Shown: positions 1-7,462, counted from the stretch's first letter. The stretch is DNA of 9,524 nucleotides from Lachnospiraceae bacterium UBA4317 (GCA_002394525.1 DGUF01000066.1:1-9524), one strand, 5' to 3'. Numbers and translations are program-made. Notes: a model not told the origin generated them from the sequence alone.

Positions 1-3000
1 GCCCGGCGGACAAAGTAGGTCTTCTGGATGACGTCGGCCATCTTGGCCTCGACGATCTCAAAGCCGTTCTTTTCCAGGTAGAGCTCGATGTCGTGATTGG
101 CGCCCGGGTGGAAGTTGAGCAGGTATTCCCCGACGATCAGGACCCGGGGGCGGGGGCTGGACCGGTCGTAGGCCACGTCCTTCATCAGGCGGACCGCCCT
201 GTCGAAGCCCTTTTTCATGCGGCTGATCCCGCCCTTCTGCACGGTGTCCATCAGAGTGTCGATGGCCCTGTCAAAGGCGGCCTCGGCGCTCCCCTTTACG
301 GTCTCGTAGGGGCGGATCTTGCGCAGCAGGTCCTCGAGGGCGTCGATCATGGGCAAGGCAAAGGCGATCTTGATGGCGGCCTGGAGGTTGAGCTTGAAGC
401 CGGGATGGAGGTCGTGGTAGTCCACGTCATCGTTGGTGATGATGGGAACGTCCGCGTAGCCGGCGTCATCCAGGGCCTTGCGCAGCAGGGCCCCGTAGTG
501 GGTCAGGCGGCAGCAGCCTATGTATTTGCCCATCATGACGGCCTTTTTCCTGCCTTTATAGCGGGGATCCTCCATGGCCTGCAGGGCTTCGCCAATGACG
601 ACCTGGGCCGGGAAGCAGATATCATTGTGGACATAGCGCTTGCCCAGCTCGATCGCCCGCTCCCTCCCGATGGGAAGGGGCACGGTCTCCAGCTTCTGGG
701 CAGCGAATACGGCCGCCATCAGACGGCTGAAGGCATGGGAGGTGTTGGGGACGAACACGACCGCGTCCTCGATATCCTCCTTCCTGAATTTCTGCGGATA
801 GGGGTCAGAGAGGGGACGGACCTCGCCGGGCCGGTGCCTGTCAGCCTTGCGGGCGCCGGGCCTGAGCTCGGAGATGTCCCGGGTCTGGGGCGGAAAATCA
901 GCGTCCGCCTCAGCGCCTTTTTCTCCGGCGTCCGCCTGCTTCCGGTATTTCATCTCCACGGTGGACAGGAAGGACCGGATGCGGATGGACAGGGGGCCGC
1001 GGATATCGCTCTCGTCGACCTTGAGGATCAGGGGAGTCTTGCCCGAGATCTCCTTCATCATGCGGATGATCTCGTCGGACAGGTAAGCGTCATGGCCGCA
1101 GCCGAAGCTGACGATCTGGACATACTCCAGGTTTTCCTTCTGCGCCGCGTAGATGGAGGAGGACAGCATGCGGGCGTGGTAGTTGTTGACCACGTCCAGA
1201 CGGCTGTTTTTGAGGTCGATGGCCTCCAGGCCCGGGATGGAATCGGCCGAAAGGACACTGATGCCCTCCTTCGTGAACATTTCCGGGATATTGTGGTTGA
1301 CCAGGTCATCGTTCTGGTAGGGGCGGGCGGCCAGGATGACCGCGCGCTCCTCTCCGCTCTCCACCCTCTCCAGGACCTTGCGGCCCTGGGCCAGGAGCTT
1401 GTCCCGATAAGCCTTCTGGGCGGCGTCGCCCTGGCGGATGGCCTTCCGGACAGTCCTTTTGTCCAGACCGAAGGTCTCCTTCATAAAGGCGGCCAGCTGG
1501 CGCTCCCTGTCCTCGTCTGTGTACCAGAAAAAGACCGGCGCGTCATAGAGGACCCGGCCGCGCTCCGCGGGATTGTCGGAATTGCGGATCACCAGGGGGA
1601 AGCCCTTGACGATGCCGCACATGGACACGCTGGTGGGCTCCGTATTTTCCGATTTCATCGTGGAGATCGAAGGGAAAAAGATCCGGTCCGCCCCGTGGCC
1701 CTCCAGCCAGCGGATGTGTCCGTGGACCAGCTTGCCGGGGAAGCATTCGGTGTCGGACGTCACAGCGTGCAGGCCGCTCTCGTAGATGGACCTGGTGCTC
1801 TCCGGGGAGACCAGGACATCGAAGCCCAGAGACCTCCAGAAATTTTTCCAGAAAGGCAGGGTCTCCCAGTAAAAGAGGACAAAGGGGAGGCCGATCGTGA
1901 CGCCCCTGGATCCGGAGACGGGCTCGAAGGGATAGTCGCGGGTCAGGAAGGTCTTGCGGACCTTGAAGAGGTCTGTGCCCTTGCGTTTCCGGGCGGGGGC
2001 CCGCTTTCCGGCCGGGGCCGGTCCCGCGGCCGTCTGTCCGGGAACCGCCAGTTCCTGCCCTGTCTGTCCGGAAGCTTCGGGCGCCTGCGCGGTCCGGCCG
2101 CCGCCGGTCCTCAGGCCGGGCTCCACGCTCTCCTGCTGCGCGGCCAGGAAGGCCTCCAGCTCGCCCTCTGCCAGGACTCCTCCCCGCTCACAGCGGTTGC
2201 CGGTGATCCAGAAATCCCCGGTCGAGAATTTCACGACACTCCTGCGGCAGTGGTTTTCACAGCCCTGGCAGACCAGGCCGTTGATCTGCCGGAAGGAAAA
2301 TGCGCGCAGGGCGTCAAAGCCTATGAAGGAGGAGGCCCGGCCGTCCGCCTTCACGGCTTCCATCGCGGCCTGGCCGGCCCCGATCGCCCCCATGAGGCCG
2401 GGATAGGGGGCCCTCACGACCTCCCGGCCGGTATACTGCTCGATGGCCCGCAGGACCGCGTCGTTGCAGAAGGTCCCTCCCTGCACGACGATCCTCTCCC
2501 CCAGGGAGTCCAGGCTGCTGATGCGGATGACCTTGGTAAAGACATTTTCGATGATGGACCGGCACAGGCCGGCCAGGATGTCGTCGACCTCCTTGCCGTT
2601 TTTCTGCTCCGTGATGATCCTGCTGTTCATAAAGACCGTGCAGCGGCTGCCCAGCTCCGCCGGATGGGAGGACCGGAAGGCCCGCCCGGCGATCTCCGCC
2701 GTCGGGACCCCCATGGTCTTCGCGAAGTTCTCCAGAAAGGACCCGCAGCCCGCGGAACAGGCCTCGTTGACCACGATGTCGGTGATGACCCCGTCGTCGA
2801 GCCAGATAGCCTTCATGTCCTGGCCGCCGATGTCCAGGATAAAGGTCGCGTCCTCCAGGTAGCGGGCGCTGGCCCCTGCGTGGGCGACCGTCTCGACGAT
2901 ATGGGTGTCCGCCCGGAAGGCCTTGGCGATCAGAAGCTCCCCGTAGCCGGTGGAGGCCATGCCCCTGATGCGCAGGCTGACCCCCTCCCGGGCATAGCGG

Positions 3001-4187
3001 TCCTCCATCTCCAGGAGGCCCTCCCGCAGGACCGTCAGGGGGTCTCCCCTGTTATTGGCGTAGAAGGAGTAGAGGATCCTCTCCTTTTCATCCAGCAGGA
3101 CGAATTTGGTCGTCGTGCTCCCGCAGTCGACACCCAGATAGCCGTCCACAATGGTTCCGGGCTCCAGCTGCCTGAAAATATGCTTGTCCTCATAGAGGGG
3201 ATGGCGCCTGACAAACTCCCCGTATTCCTCCTCCGAGGAGAAAAAGGGCCTGCCGAGCCTGCTTTCGGTCTCCGGTCCCGTCTGTGGGCGGCCGATCAGA
3301 GCCCGGATCCTGAAGATGCAGCGGTCAATCTCCTGGGTCTCCGTCTCCCCGGCAGGGTCTGCCTCTGCCCGGCCGCTGCCGGCATAGAGCGCCGCGCCCA
3401 GGGCGACCATCAGCTCCGGCTTCTCAGGCAGGAGGATGTCCTCCTGACCCAGATCCAGCTTTTCCTGGAAGGCCCGGACCAGGGTCGGATGAAAGCAGAG
3501 GGGGCCGCCCTCAAAGATGATGGGAGGGGCCATGGTCAGGCCCTGGGCCAGACCGCCGATCGTCTGCTTGGAGATGGCGTGAAGGGCCGAGAGGGCTATA
3601 TCCTCCTTGCGCACCCCCTGGTTGAGCAGGGGCTGGATATCCGTCTTGGCGTAGACGCCGCAGCGGCCGGAGATATCGTAGACCTCGGTCCCTTTTTCGG
3701 CCAGGGCCTCATAGTCCTCGGGCTTTACCTGCAAAAGAGAGGCAATCTCATCGATGAAGGCCCCCGTGCCTCCGGCGCAGCTTCCGTTCATCCGCATATC
3801 CGCCACTTCCAGCCTTCCGGTCTGCTGATTGTGCCGGAAAAAGATGACCTTGGCATCCTGGCCGCCCAGCTCGATCGCGGTCTTCGCGGCCGGATAATGC
3901 CGCATGACCGCCAGGGAATTGGCGACCACCTCCTGGACAAAGGGGACCCGGGCAGCGTCGGCCAGGGGCCTGGACCCGGATCCCGTGAAGGCGATCCTGA
4001 CCTCTGCCCCGGCGTCGATATGCTCCCTGGCGTGCTCCAGGAGCAGGCAGACGCTCCGGGCCAGCTCCGCGTGGTGCCTTGCGTACTCACTGTAGACGAT
4101 ATTTTCATTTTCCCTGTCGAGAATGACGATCTTGCTGGTCGTCGATCCCACATCCAGGCCGATCAGGTATTCCTGCTTCCCGTTCAT
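1..4187 (-). CDS. Giant fused 2-hydroxyacyl-CoA dehydratase activase (BadF/BcrA-type ATPase x2 plus DUF2229 region), 3' end beyond window
   Basis: Reading from ATG at 4187 the frame stays open for 1395 codons and runs off the left edge, so the C-terminus is missing. Two ASKHA/BadF-type ATPase modules are visible. Module one has GLDVGSTTSK near residue 10, GGQDAK at 108-113, and Cys137 (NGSCAGGTG) with Cys176 (SGRCGVYAK). Module two has GVDCGSTTTK at 352-361, GGQDMK at 454-459, and Cys477/Cys481 with Cys516. In both modules the paired cysteines are 39 residues apart, the spacing of the two [4Fe-4S] ligands in HgdC-type activases. A Cys cluster follows (640, 643, 647, 666), then a basic Ala/Pro/Gly linker, then from about 763 a DUF2229-like region (TECFPGK motif) and a C-terminal part with GKYIGCCRLTHYG. 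Family members of this architecture are about 1400 residues or slightly longer, so little is missing. In this family ATP hydrolysis drives low-potential electron transfer to an Fe-S dehydratase or reductase. No partner subunit is in the window and the substrate is unknown. The ribosome binding site GGGAAGG (4195-4201) lies 7 nt upstream. Confidence in the family is high. Confidence 0.93.
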   Translation of the reverse strand, partial: MNGKQEYLIGLDVGSTTSKIVILDRENENIVYSEYARHHAELARSVCLLLEHAREHIDAGAEVRIAFTGSGSRPLADAARVPFVQEVVANSLAVMRHYPAAKTAIELGGQDAKVIFFRHNQQTGRLEVADMRMNGSCAGGTGAFIDEIASLLQVKPEDYEALAEKGTEVYDISGRCGVYAKTDIQPLLNQGVRKEDIALSALHAISKQTIGGLAQGLTMAPPIIFEGGPLCFHPTLVRAFQEKLDLGQEDILLPEKPELMVALGAALYAGSGRAEADPAGETETQEIDRCIFRIRALIGRPQTGPETESRLGRPFFSSEEEYGEFVRRHPLYEDKHIFRQLEPGTIVDGYLGVDCGSTTTKFVLLDEKERILYSFYANNRGDPLTVLREGLLEMEDRYAREGVSLRIRGMASTGYGELLIAKAFRADTHIVETVAHAGASARYLEDATFILDIGGQDMKAIWLDDGVITDIVVNEACSAGCGSFLENFAKTMGVPTAEIAGRAFRSSHPAELGSRCTVFMNSRIITEQKNGKEVDDILAGLCRSIIENVFTKVIRISSLDSLGERIVVQGGTFCNDAVLRAIEQYTGREVVRAPYPGLMGAIGAGQAAMEAVKADGRASSFIGFDALRAFSFRQINGLVCQGCENHCRRSVVKFSTGDFWITGNRCERGGVLAEGELEAFLAAQQESVEPGLRTGGGRTAQAPEASGQTGQELAVPGQTAAGPAPAGKRAPARKRKGTDLFKVRKTFLTRDYPFEPVSGSRGVTIGLPFVLFYWETLPFWKNFWRSLGFDVLVSPESTRSIYESGLHAVTSDTECFPGKLVHGHIRWLEGHGADRIFFPSISTMKSENTEPTSVSMCGIVKGFPLVIRNSDNPAERGRVLYDAPVFFWYTDEDRERQLAAFMKETFGLDKRTVRKAIRQGDAAQKAYRDKLLAQGRKVLERVESGEERAVILAARPYQNDDLVNHNIPEMFTKEGISVLSADSIPGLEAIDLKNSRLDVVNNYHARMLSSSIYAAQKENLEYVQIVSFGCGHDAYLSDEIIRMMKEISGKTPLILKVDESDIRGPLSIRIRSFLSTVEMKYRKQADAGEKGAEADADFPPQTRDISELRPGARKADRHRPGEVRPLSDPYPQKFRKEDIEDAVVFVPNTSHAFSRLMAAVFAAQKLETVPLPIGRERAIELGKRYVHNDICFPAQVVIGEALQAMEDPRYKGRKKAVMMGKYIGCCRLTHYGALLRKALDDAGYADVPIITNDDVDYHDLHPGFKLNLQAAIKIAFALPMIDALEDLLRKIRPYETVKGSAEAAFDRAIDTLMDTVQKGGISRMKKGFDRAVRLMKDVAYDRSSPRPRVLIVGEYLLNFHPGANHDIELYLEKNGFEIVEAKMADVIQKTYFVRR

Positions 4188-4200
4188 ATAAATGCCTTCC

Positions 4201-4237
4201 CGTAAAAAACGTAAAAACAATAGAAATCTTTTTTACG
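4201..4237 (-). promoter_or_regulatory. AT-rich inverted repeat abutting the activase ribosome binding site
   Basis: CGTAAAAAA at 4201-4209 and TTTTTTACG at 4229-4237 are exact 9-base inverted repeats around a 19-nt loop. In the activase transcript the 3' arm ends at the first base of the GGGAAGG ribosome binding site (4195-4201). It could modulate ribosome access or be part of an attenuation switch. The stem is weak (mostly A-U) and may be chance in an A/T-rich leader. Confidence 0.3.
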
Positions 4238-4241
4238 CGTC

Positions 4242-4268
4242 AAAAACAAGGACCGTAAACGGTCCTTG
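4242..4268 (-). terminator. Rho-independent terminator after the lectin-protein gene, inside the activase leader
   Basis: On the minus strand CAAGGACCG, loop TTTA, CGGTCCTTG form a perfect 9-bp stem followed directly by TTTTT (4246-4242). It lies about 73 nt past the stop of the lectin-protein gene (4341) and 55 nt before the activase start (4187). The best promoter for the activase (4304-4332) is upstream of this terminator, so activase transcripts must pass it. It may therefore serve both as the end of the lectin operon and as an attenuator. Confidence 0.88.
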
Positions 4269-4303
4269 CGGAGTTTTGCCTCAAAAAATCTGTAAGTGCT
4301 TCT

Positions 4304-4332
4304 ATTATGCCTGATTTAAGACATCTAGTCAA
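4304..4332 (-). promoter_or_regulatory. Predicted sigma-A promoter driving the activase
   Basis: On the minus strand, -35 TTGACT (4332-4327), a 17-nt spacer and -10 CATAAT (4309-4304) give near-consensus boxes at ideal spacing. The -35 begins 8 nt after the stop codon of the upstream lectin-protein gene. The predicted start near 4297 gives a leader of about 110 nt containing the terminator hairpin and an AT-rich inverted repeat. I see no -10/-35 pair between the terminator and the activase start. Confidence 0.65.
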
Positions 4333-4340
4333 AAAGAAAC

Positions 4341-5267
4341 TTATTCCGTATCCCATTCAATCAGGAATGTCACAGTGCCTGCCCGGTCCGGACCGAAATC
4401 GCCGTCATTCCATGTATAGGCTTTGTCTTTATAATAAAAAAGCGCGTAGTTTTCGTTTCCATTTCTGTCGTCCGGCTGCCCTTTTCCCCAGTTCCGATAA
4501 CCGTTTTCCAATCCATTCACCCAGGTCCAGATCCCTTCCGAACCGTCATCGGTCAGACCAAAATAGGCACTCTCATACCCGAGCGTATTGAAAACATAAT
4601 CGTACAGAACTTTGTTCACCTCACTGTTTGCGATGACAGCAAGATGGCCGCCAAGGCTTTCGGCATAGCTTTCCGCTTCCCAGAATGTCGAGATGCTTTC
4701 AATGCTGACCCGGTCGGCATAATAGCTGTGGCCGCCATAGGTGATTGCATCCGGGGGAATCGTATAAGAAGCTTCTGCAGGGGGAGTATCTGTGTCTGTT
4801 TCCGGAACAGACCCGCCCACTGCGTCCGGTGAGGGGGCAGTAGCTGTGTCTGCGGAGAGCCCGGATGAATCTGAAGCCTGTTCGGAAGCCCCCAGACGAA
4901 AAGCTTCATCAATTCTCGTGTCCTTATCTTTTTTCACTGTATAAGATGAGGATGATTCAAAAGTCTTAAACCCGTCGGCCTCAAATAAAAGGGTATAATC
5001 ATTTGGAGGGAGCTCCAGCATGAAATATCCGTCATCGCCGGTCGTATCGGTATTTTCATGACTGGTATAGCGCTCCCCGTCCCGGTCGACGGCGGTGACC
5101 TTGACCCCTTTCAGATAGGAGCTGTCCGAGGCATCGACAACATTTCCGGAAAGCGTGCCCCGTTCATCGGCCGGATTGGAGTCCTGCAAAACAATAAAAG
5201 CTGCGCCTGCCAGGAGCACTGCGACAAGAGCCAGTACGATTACAAGGGGATTATTTTTACCCTGCAT
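4341..5267 (-). CDS. Membrane-anchored C-type-lectin-like protein with carboxypeptidase-regulatory-like domain (paralogue B, 308 aa)
   Basis: I start at ATG 5267 (MQGKNN). GAAAGG lies 8-9 nt upstream of it but abuts the alternative ATG at 5276, and the paralogue next door shows the same layout. Residues 7-28 are a hydrophobic anchor after a short basic tail, predicting N-in topology with the rest outside. Residues about 36-124 resemble the carboxypeptidase regulatory-like beta-sandwich (G-LSGNV, GVKVTAVD, TTGDDGYF, PPNDYTLLFEADGF). Residues about 126-170 are a Ser/Thr/Asp/Pro-rich stalk. Residues about 178-308 are a C-type-lectin-like domain: GGHLAVI at 206-212, FGLTD, QPD at 264-266, WND at 286-288, FLIEWD at the end. 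QPD and WND are the loop and strand motifs linked to Ca2+ and sugar binding in classical C-type lectins. The whole protein has no cysteine, so the usual lectin disulfide is absent. No LPXTG or other wall-sorting signal is seen. Last gene of the minus-strand block; ligand unknown. Confidence 0.9.
   Translation of the reverse strand: MQGKNNPLVIVLALVAVLLAGAAFIVLQDSNPADERGTLSGNVVDASDSSYLKGVKVTAVDRDGERYTSHENTDTTGDDGYFMLELPPNDYTLLFEADGFKTFESSSSYTVKKDKDTRIDEAFRLGASEQASDSSGLSADTATAPSPDAVGGSVPETDTDTPPAEASYTIPPDAITYGGHSYYADRVSIESISTFWEAESYAESLGGHLAVIANSEVNKVLYDYVFNTLGYESAYFGLTDDGSEGIWTWVNGLENGYRNWGKGQPDDRNGNENYALFYYKDKAYTWNDGDFGPDRAGTVTFLIEWDTE
4893..5267 (-). repeat. Copy B of a duplicated 375-bp anchor-and-beta-domain coding segment
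   Basis: The first 125 codons of this gene align without gaps to the first 125 codons of the upstream gene (6123-6497). The proteins are about three quarters identical by eye, and some stretches, such as the one encoding GERYTSHENTDTTGDDG, are nearly identical in DNA. Similarity falls away at the stalk. Confidence 0.85.
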
Positions 5268-5316
5268 AATGACCATCCTTTCACCAGATGATAAACAAAC
5301 GACTACGTCTTTTTAT

Positions 5317-5346
5317 ATTTAAAAGCAATCAGACTGATCATGTCAA
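5317..5346 (-). promoter_or_regulatory. Predicted promoter of lectin paralogue B with an 11-bp palindrome in its spacer
   Basis: On the minus strand -35 TTGACA (5346-5341) is perfect; an 18-nt spacer leads to -10 TTAAAT (5322-5317), four of six consensus bases. Inside the spacer ATCAG-A-CTGAT (5328-5338) is an exact palindrome positioned like an operator. It would let the second lectin gene be transcribed separately from the first. The -10 is weak, so this is a moderate prediction. Confidence 0.45.
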
Positions 5347-5363
5347 TCGAATCAGCAGCGATC

Positions 5364-6497
5364 TCATTCATCCCACTCACAGATATAAGTGTAGATATCC
5401 CCATACCGTCGTCCGGAGGATGTATAGGTCTGCTTCCCGAATGCGGAATCACTCCAATATCCATCGTGCATATTGGTATCCAGTGACACCTGTGTAAACC
5501 CTTCATCGGCATTGTTGGGCTGTTTTTGCTCTTTGCTGTTGTATCCCCAGTCGCGGAAGTCGGAAGTGTCACCTGCTATATATTCCCAGTCACCATCCTG
5601 CATACTGAGTCCGAAAAAGGCCTGTTCATGGCCTCCGTCGACCATGTACTGATACAGAAATTCGTTTTCATCCGGGTCATTGATAACTGCAAGGTAACCG
5701 CCCTGGTCCAGGCACTGGCTCAAAGCCTCGTCCCAGGTACATTTTTCACCGCTGTAAATATAGTAATGGTGGTCTCCATAGGCAGCTGCGTCCGAAGGGA
5801 TCAAATATGCCTGATATTCCTCCTCATCCAGTTCAGCTTCCGCCAGCTCTTCGGCCTGCACTGCCGCCGGTTCTACGACCGGCTCTTCGACATGCGCTGC
5901 CGCAGGTTCCACTTCCGGCTTTTCGGCCTGCGCTGCCTCAGGTTCTGCCGCCGGCTCTTCGGCCTGCGCTGCCGCAGGTTCCGCTGCCGGCTTTTGCGCC
6001 TGGGCTGCCGCGGGTTCCGCTGCCGGCTCTTCGGCCTGCACTGCCGCAGGCTCAGCTGCCTGGGCTGCCGCAGGTTCTGCTGCAGGATTTTCAGCCTCTA
6101 CTGCCGCCGGTTCCGCTGCCGCGAGTCGAAATGCTTCTTTGATCTCTGTGTCCTTCTCTTTTTTTACATTATACGACGCAGAGGATTCAAAAGGCTGGAA
6201 TCCGTCAGCCTCGAACAGAAGGGTATAATCGTTTGGAGGAAGCTCCAGTCTGAAGAACCCGTCATCACCGGTCGTATCGGTATTTTCATGACTGGTATAA
6301 CGCTCCCCGTCCTGATCGATGGCGGTGACGCTCACGCCTTTTAAAAACGTACTATCCGAGGCATTCACCACAGTTCCGGAAAGGGTGCCTCGCTCCTCCA
6401 CCGGATTGGAGTTTTGTAAAAGGATGAAAGCGCCGCCTGCAAGAAATACAGCGACAAGCGCCATTACGATCAGAACAGAATTCTTTCGGGGTTGCAT
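5364..6497 (-). CDS. Membrane-anchored C-type-lectin-like protein with Ala/Glu/Pro repeat stalk (paralogue A, 377 aa)
   Basis: I start at ATG 6497 (MQPRKN), which has AAAGGA 8 nt upstream and aligns with the paralogue's start; the frame also opens 13 codons earlier without a better site. Residues about 7-28 are a membrane anchor after a basic tail, 36-124 a carboxypeptidase-regulatory-like domain, and 127-218 an Ala/Glu/Pro stalk of 12-residue repeats. After an acidic hinge, about 232-377 form a C-type-lectin-like domain: GGYLAVI at 266-272, FFGLS, QPN at 326-328 where the sibling has QPD, WSD at 348-350 where the sibling has WND, YICEWDE at the end. Cys253, Cys262 and Cys373 are present; Cys262 or Cys253 with Cys373 would form the canonical lectin disulfide that the sibling lacks. 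The QPN/WSD changes suggest different ligand or metal use. It lies 126 nt downstream of the ABC permease gene on the same strand with no convincing promoter of its own, so cotranscription is likely. Confidence 0.9.
   Translation of the reverse strand: MQPRKNSVLIVMALVAVFLAGGAFILLQNSNPVEERGTLSGTVVNASDSTFLKGVSVTAIDQDGERYTSHENTDTTGDDGFFRLELPPNDYTLLFEADGFQPFESSASYNVKKEKDTEIKEAFRLAAAEPAAVEAENPAAEPAAAQAAEPAAVQAEEPAAEPAAAQAQKPAAEPAAAQAEEPAAEPEAAQAEKPEVEPAAAHVEEPVVEPAAVQAEELAEAELDEEEYQAYLIPSDAAAYGDHHYYIYSGEKCTWDEALSQCLDQGGYLAVINDPDENEFLYQYMVDGGHEQAFFGLSMQDGDWEYIAGDTSDFRDWGYNSKEQKQPNNADEGFTQVSLDTNMHDGYWSDSAFGKQTYTSSGRRYGDIYTYICEWDE
5844..6119 (-). repeat. 36-bp tandem repeat encoding a 12-aa Ala/Glu/Pro stalk, about 7.7 copies
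   Basis: Residues 127-218 of paralogue A are units of the type AAEPAAAQAEEP: first unit AAEPAAVEAENP, then one partial 8-residue unit (AAEPAAAQ), then six more units, the last two degenerate (EVEPAAAHVEEP, VVEPAAVQAEEL). The period is 36 nt and stays in frame. The composition predicts an extended or helical acidic spacer lifting the lectin head off the membrane. Confidence 0.88.
6123..6497 (-). repeat. Copy A of the duplicated 375-bp anchor-and-beta-domain coding segment
   Basis: Gap-free counterpart of 4893-5267, offset by 1230 bp in the same orientation. The similarity stops at the stalk repeats, and the two C-terminal lectin domains are only family-level similar. Confidence 0.85.
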
Positions 6498-6542
6498 AGT
6501 AGTCGTCCTTTCCGTGATTGTCCGATATGTATTCACCGGAGC

Positions 6543-6565
6543 CCTGACTGGTTCGCCATGTCAGG
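6543..6565 (-). promoter_or_regulatory. Small hairpin in the leader of lectin paralogue A
   Basis: CCTGAC (6543-6548) and GTCAGG (6560-6565) are perfect 6-base inverted repeats around an 11-nt loop, 46 nt upstream of the paralogue A start. The rest of the 126-nt gap between permease and lectin gene holds a TATACT-like hexamer (6569-6574) without a -35 partner. Function unknown; could be chance. Confidence 0.3.
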
Positions 6566-6582
6566 ATAAGTATAAGTCATTT

Positions 6583-6619
6583 GAAACAAAATGCAGTCTG
6601 TTTTTTCTCAGAATACTGC
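6583..6619 (-). terminator. Weak possible terminator between ABC permease and lectin genes
   Basis: Just past the permease stop, minus-strand GCAGT-att-CTG, loop, CAG-ACTGC gives an 8-bp stem with a 3-nt bulge, followed by ATTTTGTTT. The stem is interrupted and the T-run broken, so partial termination or a processing site is more likely than a full stop. Confidence 0.35.
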
Positions 6620-6623
6620 CGGT

Positions 6624-7406
6624 TCAGCTTTCTGTGCGATTCACTTTAACATAGAGCAGGATCCCGGAGAGAATCGTACAGATAGCGGTCAGAAGGAACA
6701 GCAGCAGCCAGCAGTATATTACGTAGCGCGCTTCACACCTGAAAATGTCCATCCCGGCTCCTTCGGGCAGCATGCTGTTGAGGTCAGCGACGGCTCCCAG
6801 GGCATAAAAACCCCAGCGCGCCGTCGTAAAGTCCGCAGCCTTTTCCATGATTCCGTCGAGATCAAACAGACAGCCGCTCAGAAGAAGCTGGGCGATCAGG
6901 ATCACAGGAACGACTGTCATAATGGAATTGATATCGCTGATCATCATTCCGACCAGCAGTCCGAGTATATCCGCACTCACTGTGATCAGAAAGAATGTGA
7001 TAAAGAAATCAATGGTCCTGTTCCCCAGAACCACACAGGTCCTGTCAAAATCAAAAAACAGCGTGAACACTACAGCGGAGACAATGGCTTCTACCGCACA
7101 CAAAAACAGCTGGATCGTGAGGTTGGCGGAAACATAAGTGGAAACATGGAGGAATTTATTGAGGTCATCGGGCAGGTAGTCCCGCTCTGAGAAAAAGAGC
7201 GCGATCGAATTAAACAGGCCGGACCATATACAGCACATCAAAACAGAAAAAAGACAGGCCTTGGTGGCACTGAAGGTGTCGAATACATCTTTTTTAACAG
7301 CAATGCAGGTGATTGTTATGATAAAAGCAGTCATGACAGTGTTTTTCACAAGACTGGGAGCCTTTGTGGAAATCCATCTGCGTATGTAATCCAGGTAATC
7401 ACTCAT
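6624..7406 (-). CDS. ABC-2 type permease, ABCG-like membrane subunit (260 aa)
   Basis: The start at ATG 7406 (MSDYLDYI) has AAAGGAG about 10 nt upstream; the frame extends 15 codons further without a better site. Six hydrophobic segments are visible near residues 23-37, 50-72, 96-118, 132-156, 162-181 and 229-253, the usual ABC-2 membrane-domain count. FSERDYLPDDL at 72-82 followed by a Tyr/Ala-rich entry into TM3 resembles the ABCG connecting-helix region. LLSGCLFDLDGI after TM5 and ARWGFYALGAVADL at about 196-209 resemble the extracellular segment of bacterial ABCG-type (FHA-fused) transporters. It follows the ATPase gene by 56 nt and would form a dimeric exporter with it. I assign the family from motifs; the substrate cannot be read from the sequence. 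Confidence 0.85.
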   Translation of the reverse strand: MSDYLDYIRRWISTKAPSLVKNTVMTAFIITITCIAVKKDVFDTFSATKACLFSVLMCCIWSGLFNSIALFFSERDYLPDDLNKFLHVSTYVSANLTIQLFLCAVEAIVSAVVFTLFFDFDRTCVVLGNRTIDFFITFFLITVSADILGLLVGMMISDINSIMTVVPVILIAQLLLSGCLFDLDGIMEKAADFTTARWGFYALGAVADLNSMLPEGAGMDIFRCEARYVIYCWLLLFLLTAICTILSGILLYVKVNRTES

Positions 7407-7462
7407 ATGAATCCATCTCCTTTGGCACTCCTTCGTATGGGAAAACAGCATTTGCTTTTCAC

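Noticed and set aside
93..4205. Plus-strand open frame of 1370 codons
   Set aside because: It is the antisense of the activase. The minus strand encodes both ATPase modules with all their motifs in one uninterrupted frame; the plus-strand product is a low-complexity Gly/Asp/Leu/Val mix with no recognisable domain, caused by GC-rich codon use.
5526..6344. Plus-strand frame with a repetitive Arg/Leu/Phe/Cys protein
   Set aside because: It is the reverse of the Ala/Glu/Pro stalk repeat and flanking lectin-protein coding sequence; no ribosome binding site or domain.
4341..6497. Diversity-generating retroelement acting on the lectin domains
   Set aside because: DGR targets often have a C-type-lectin fold, but there is no reverse transcriptase, no template repeat, and the two C-terminal ends are not near-identical with adenine-specific differences.
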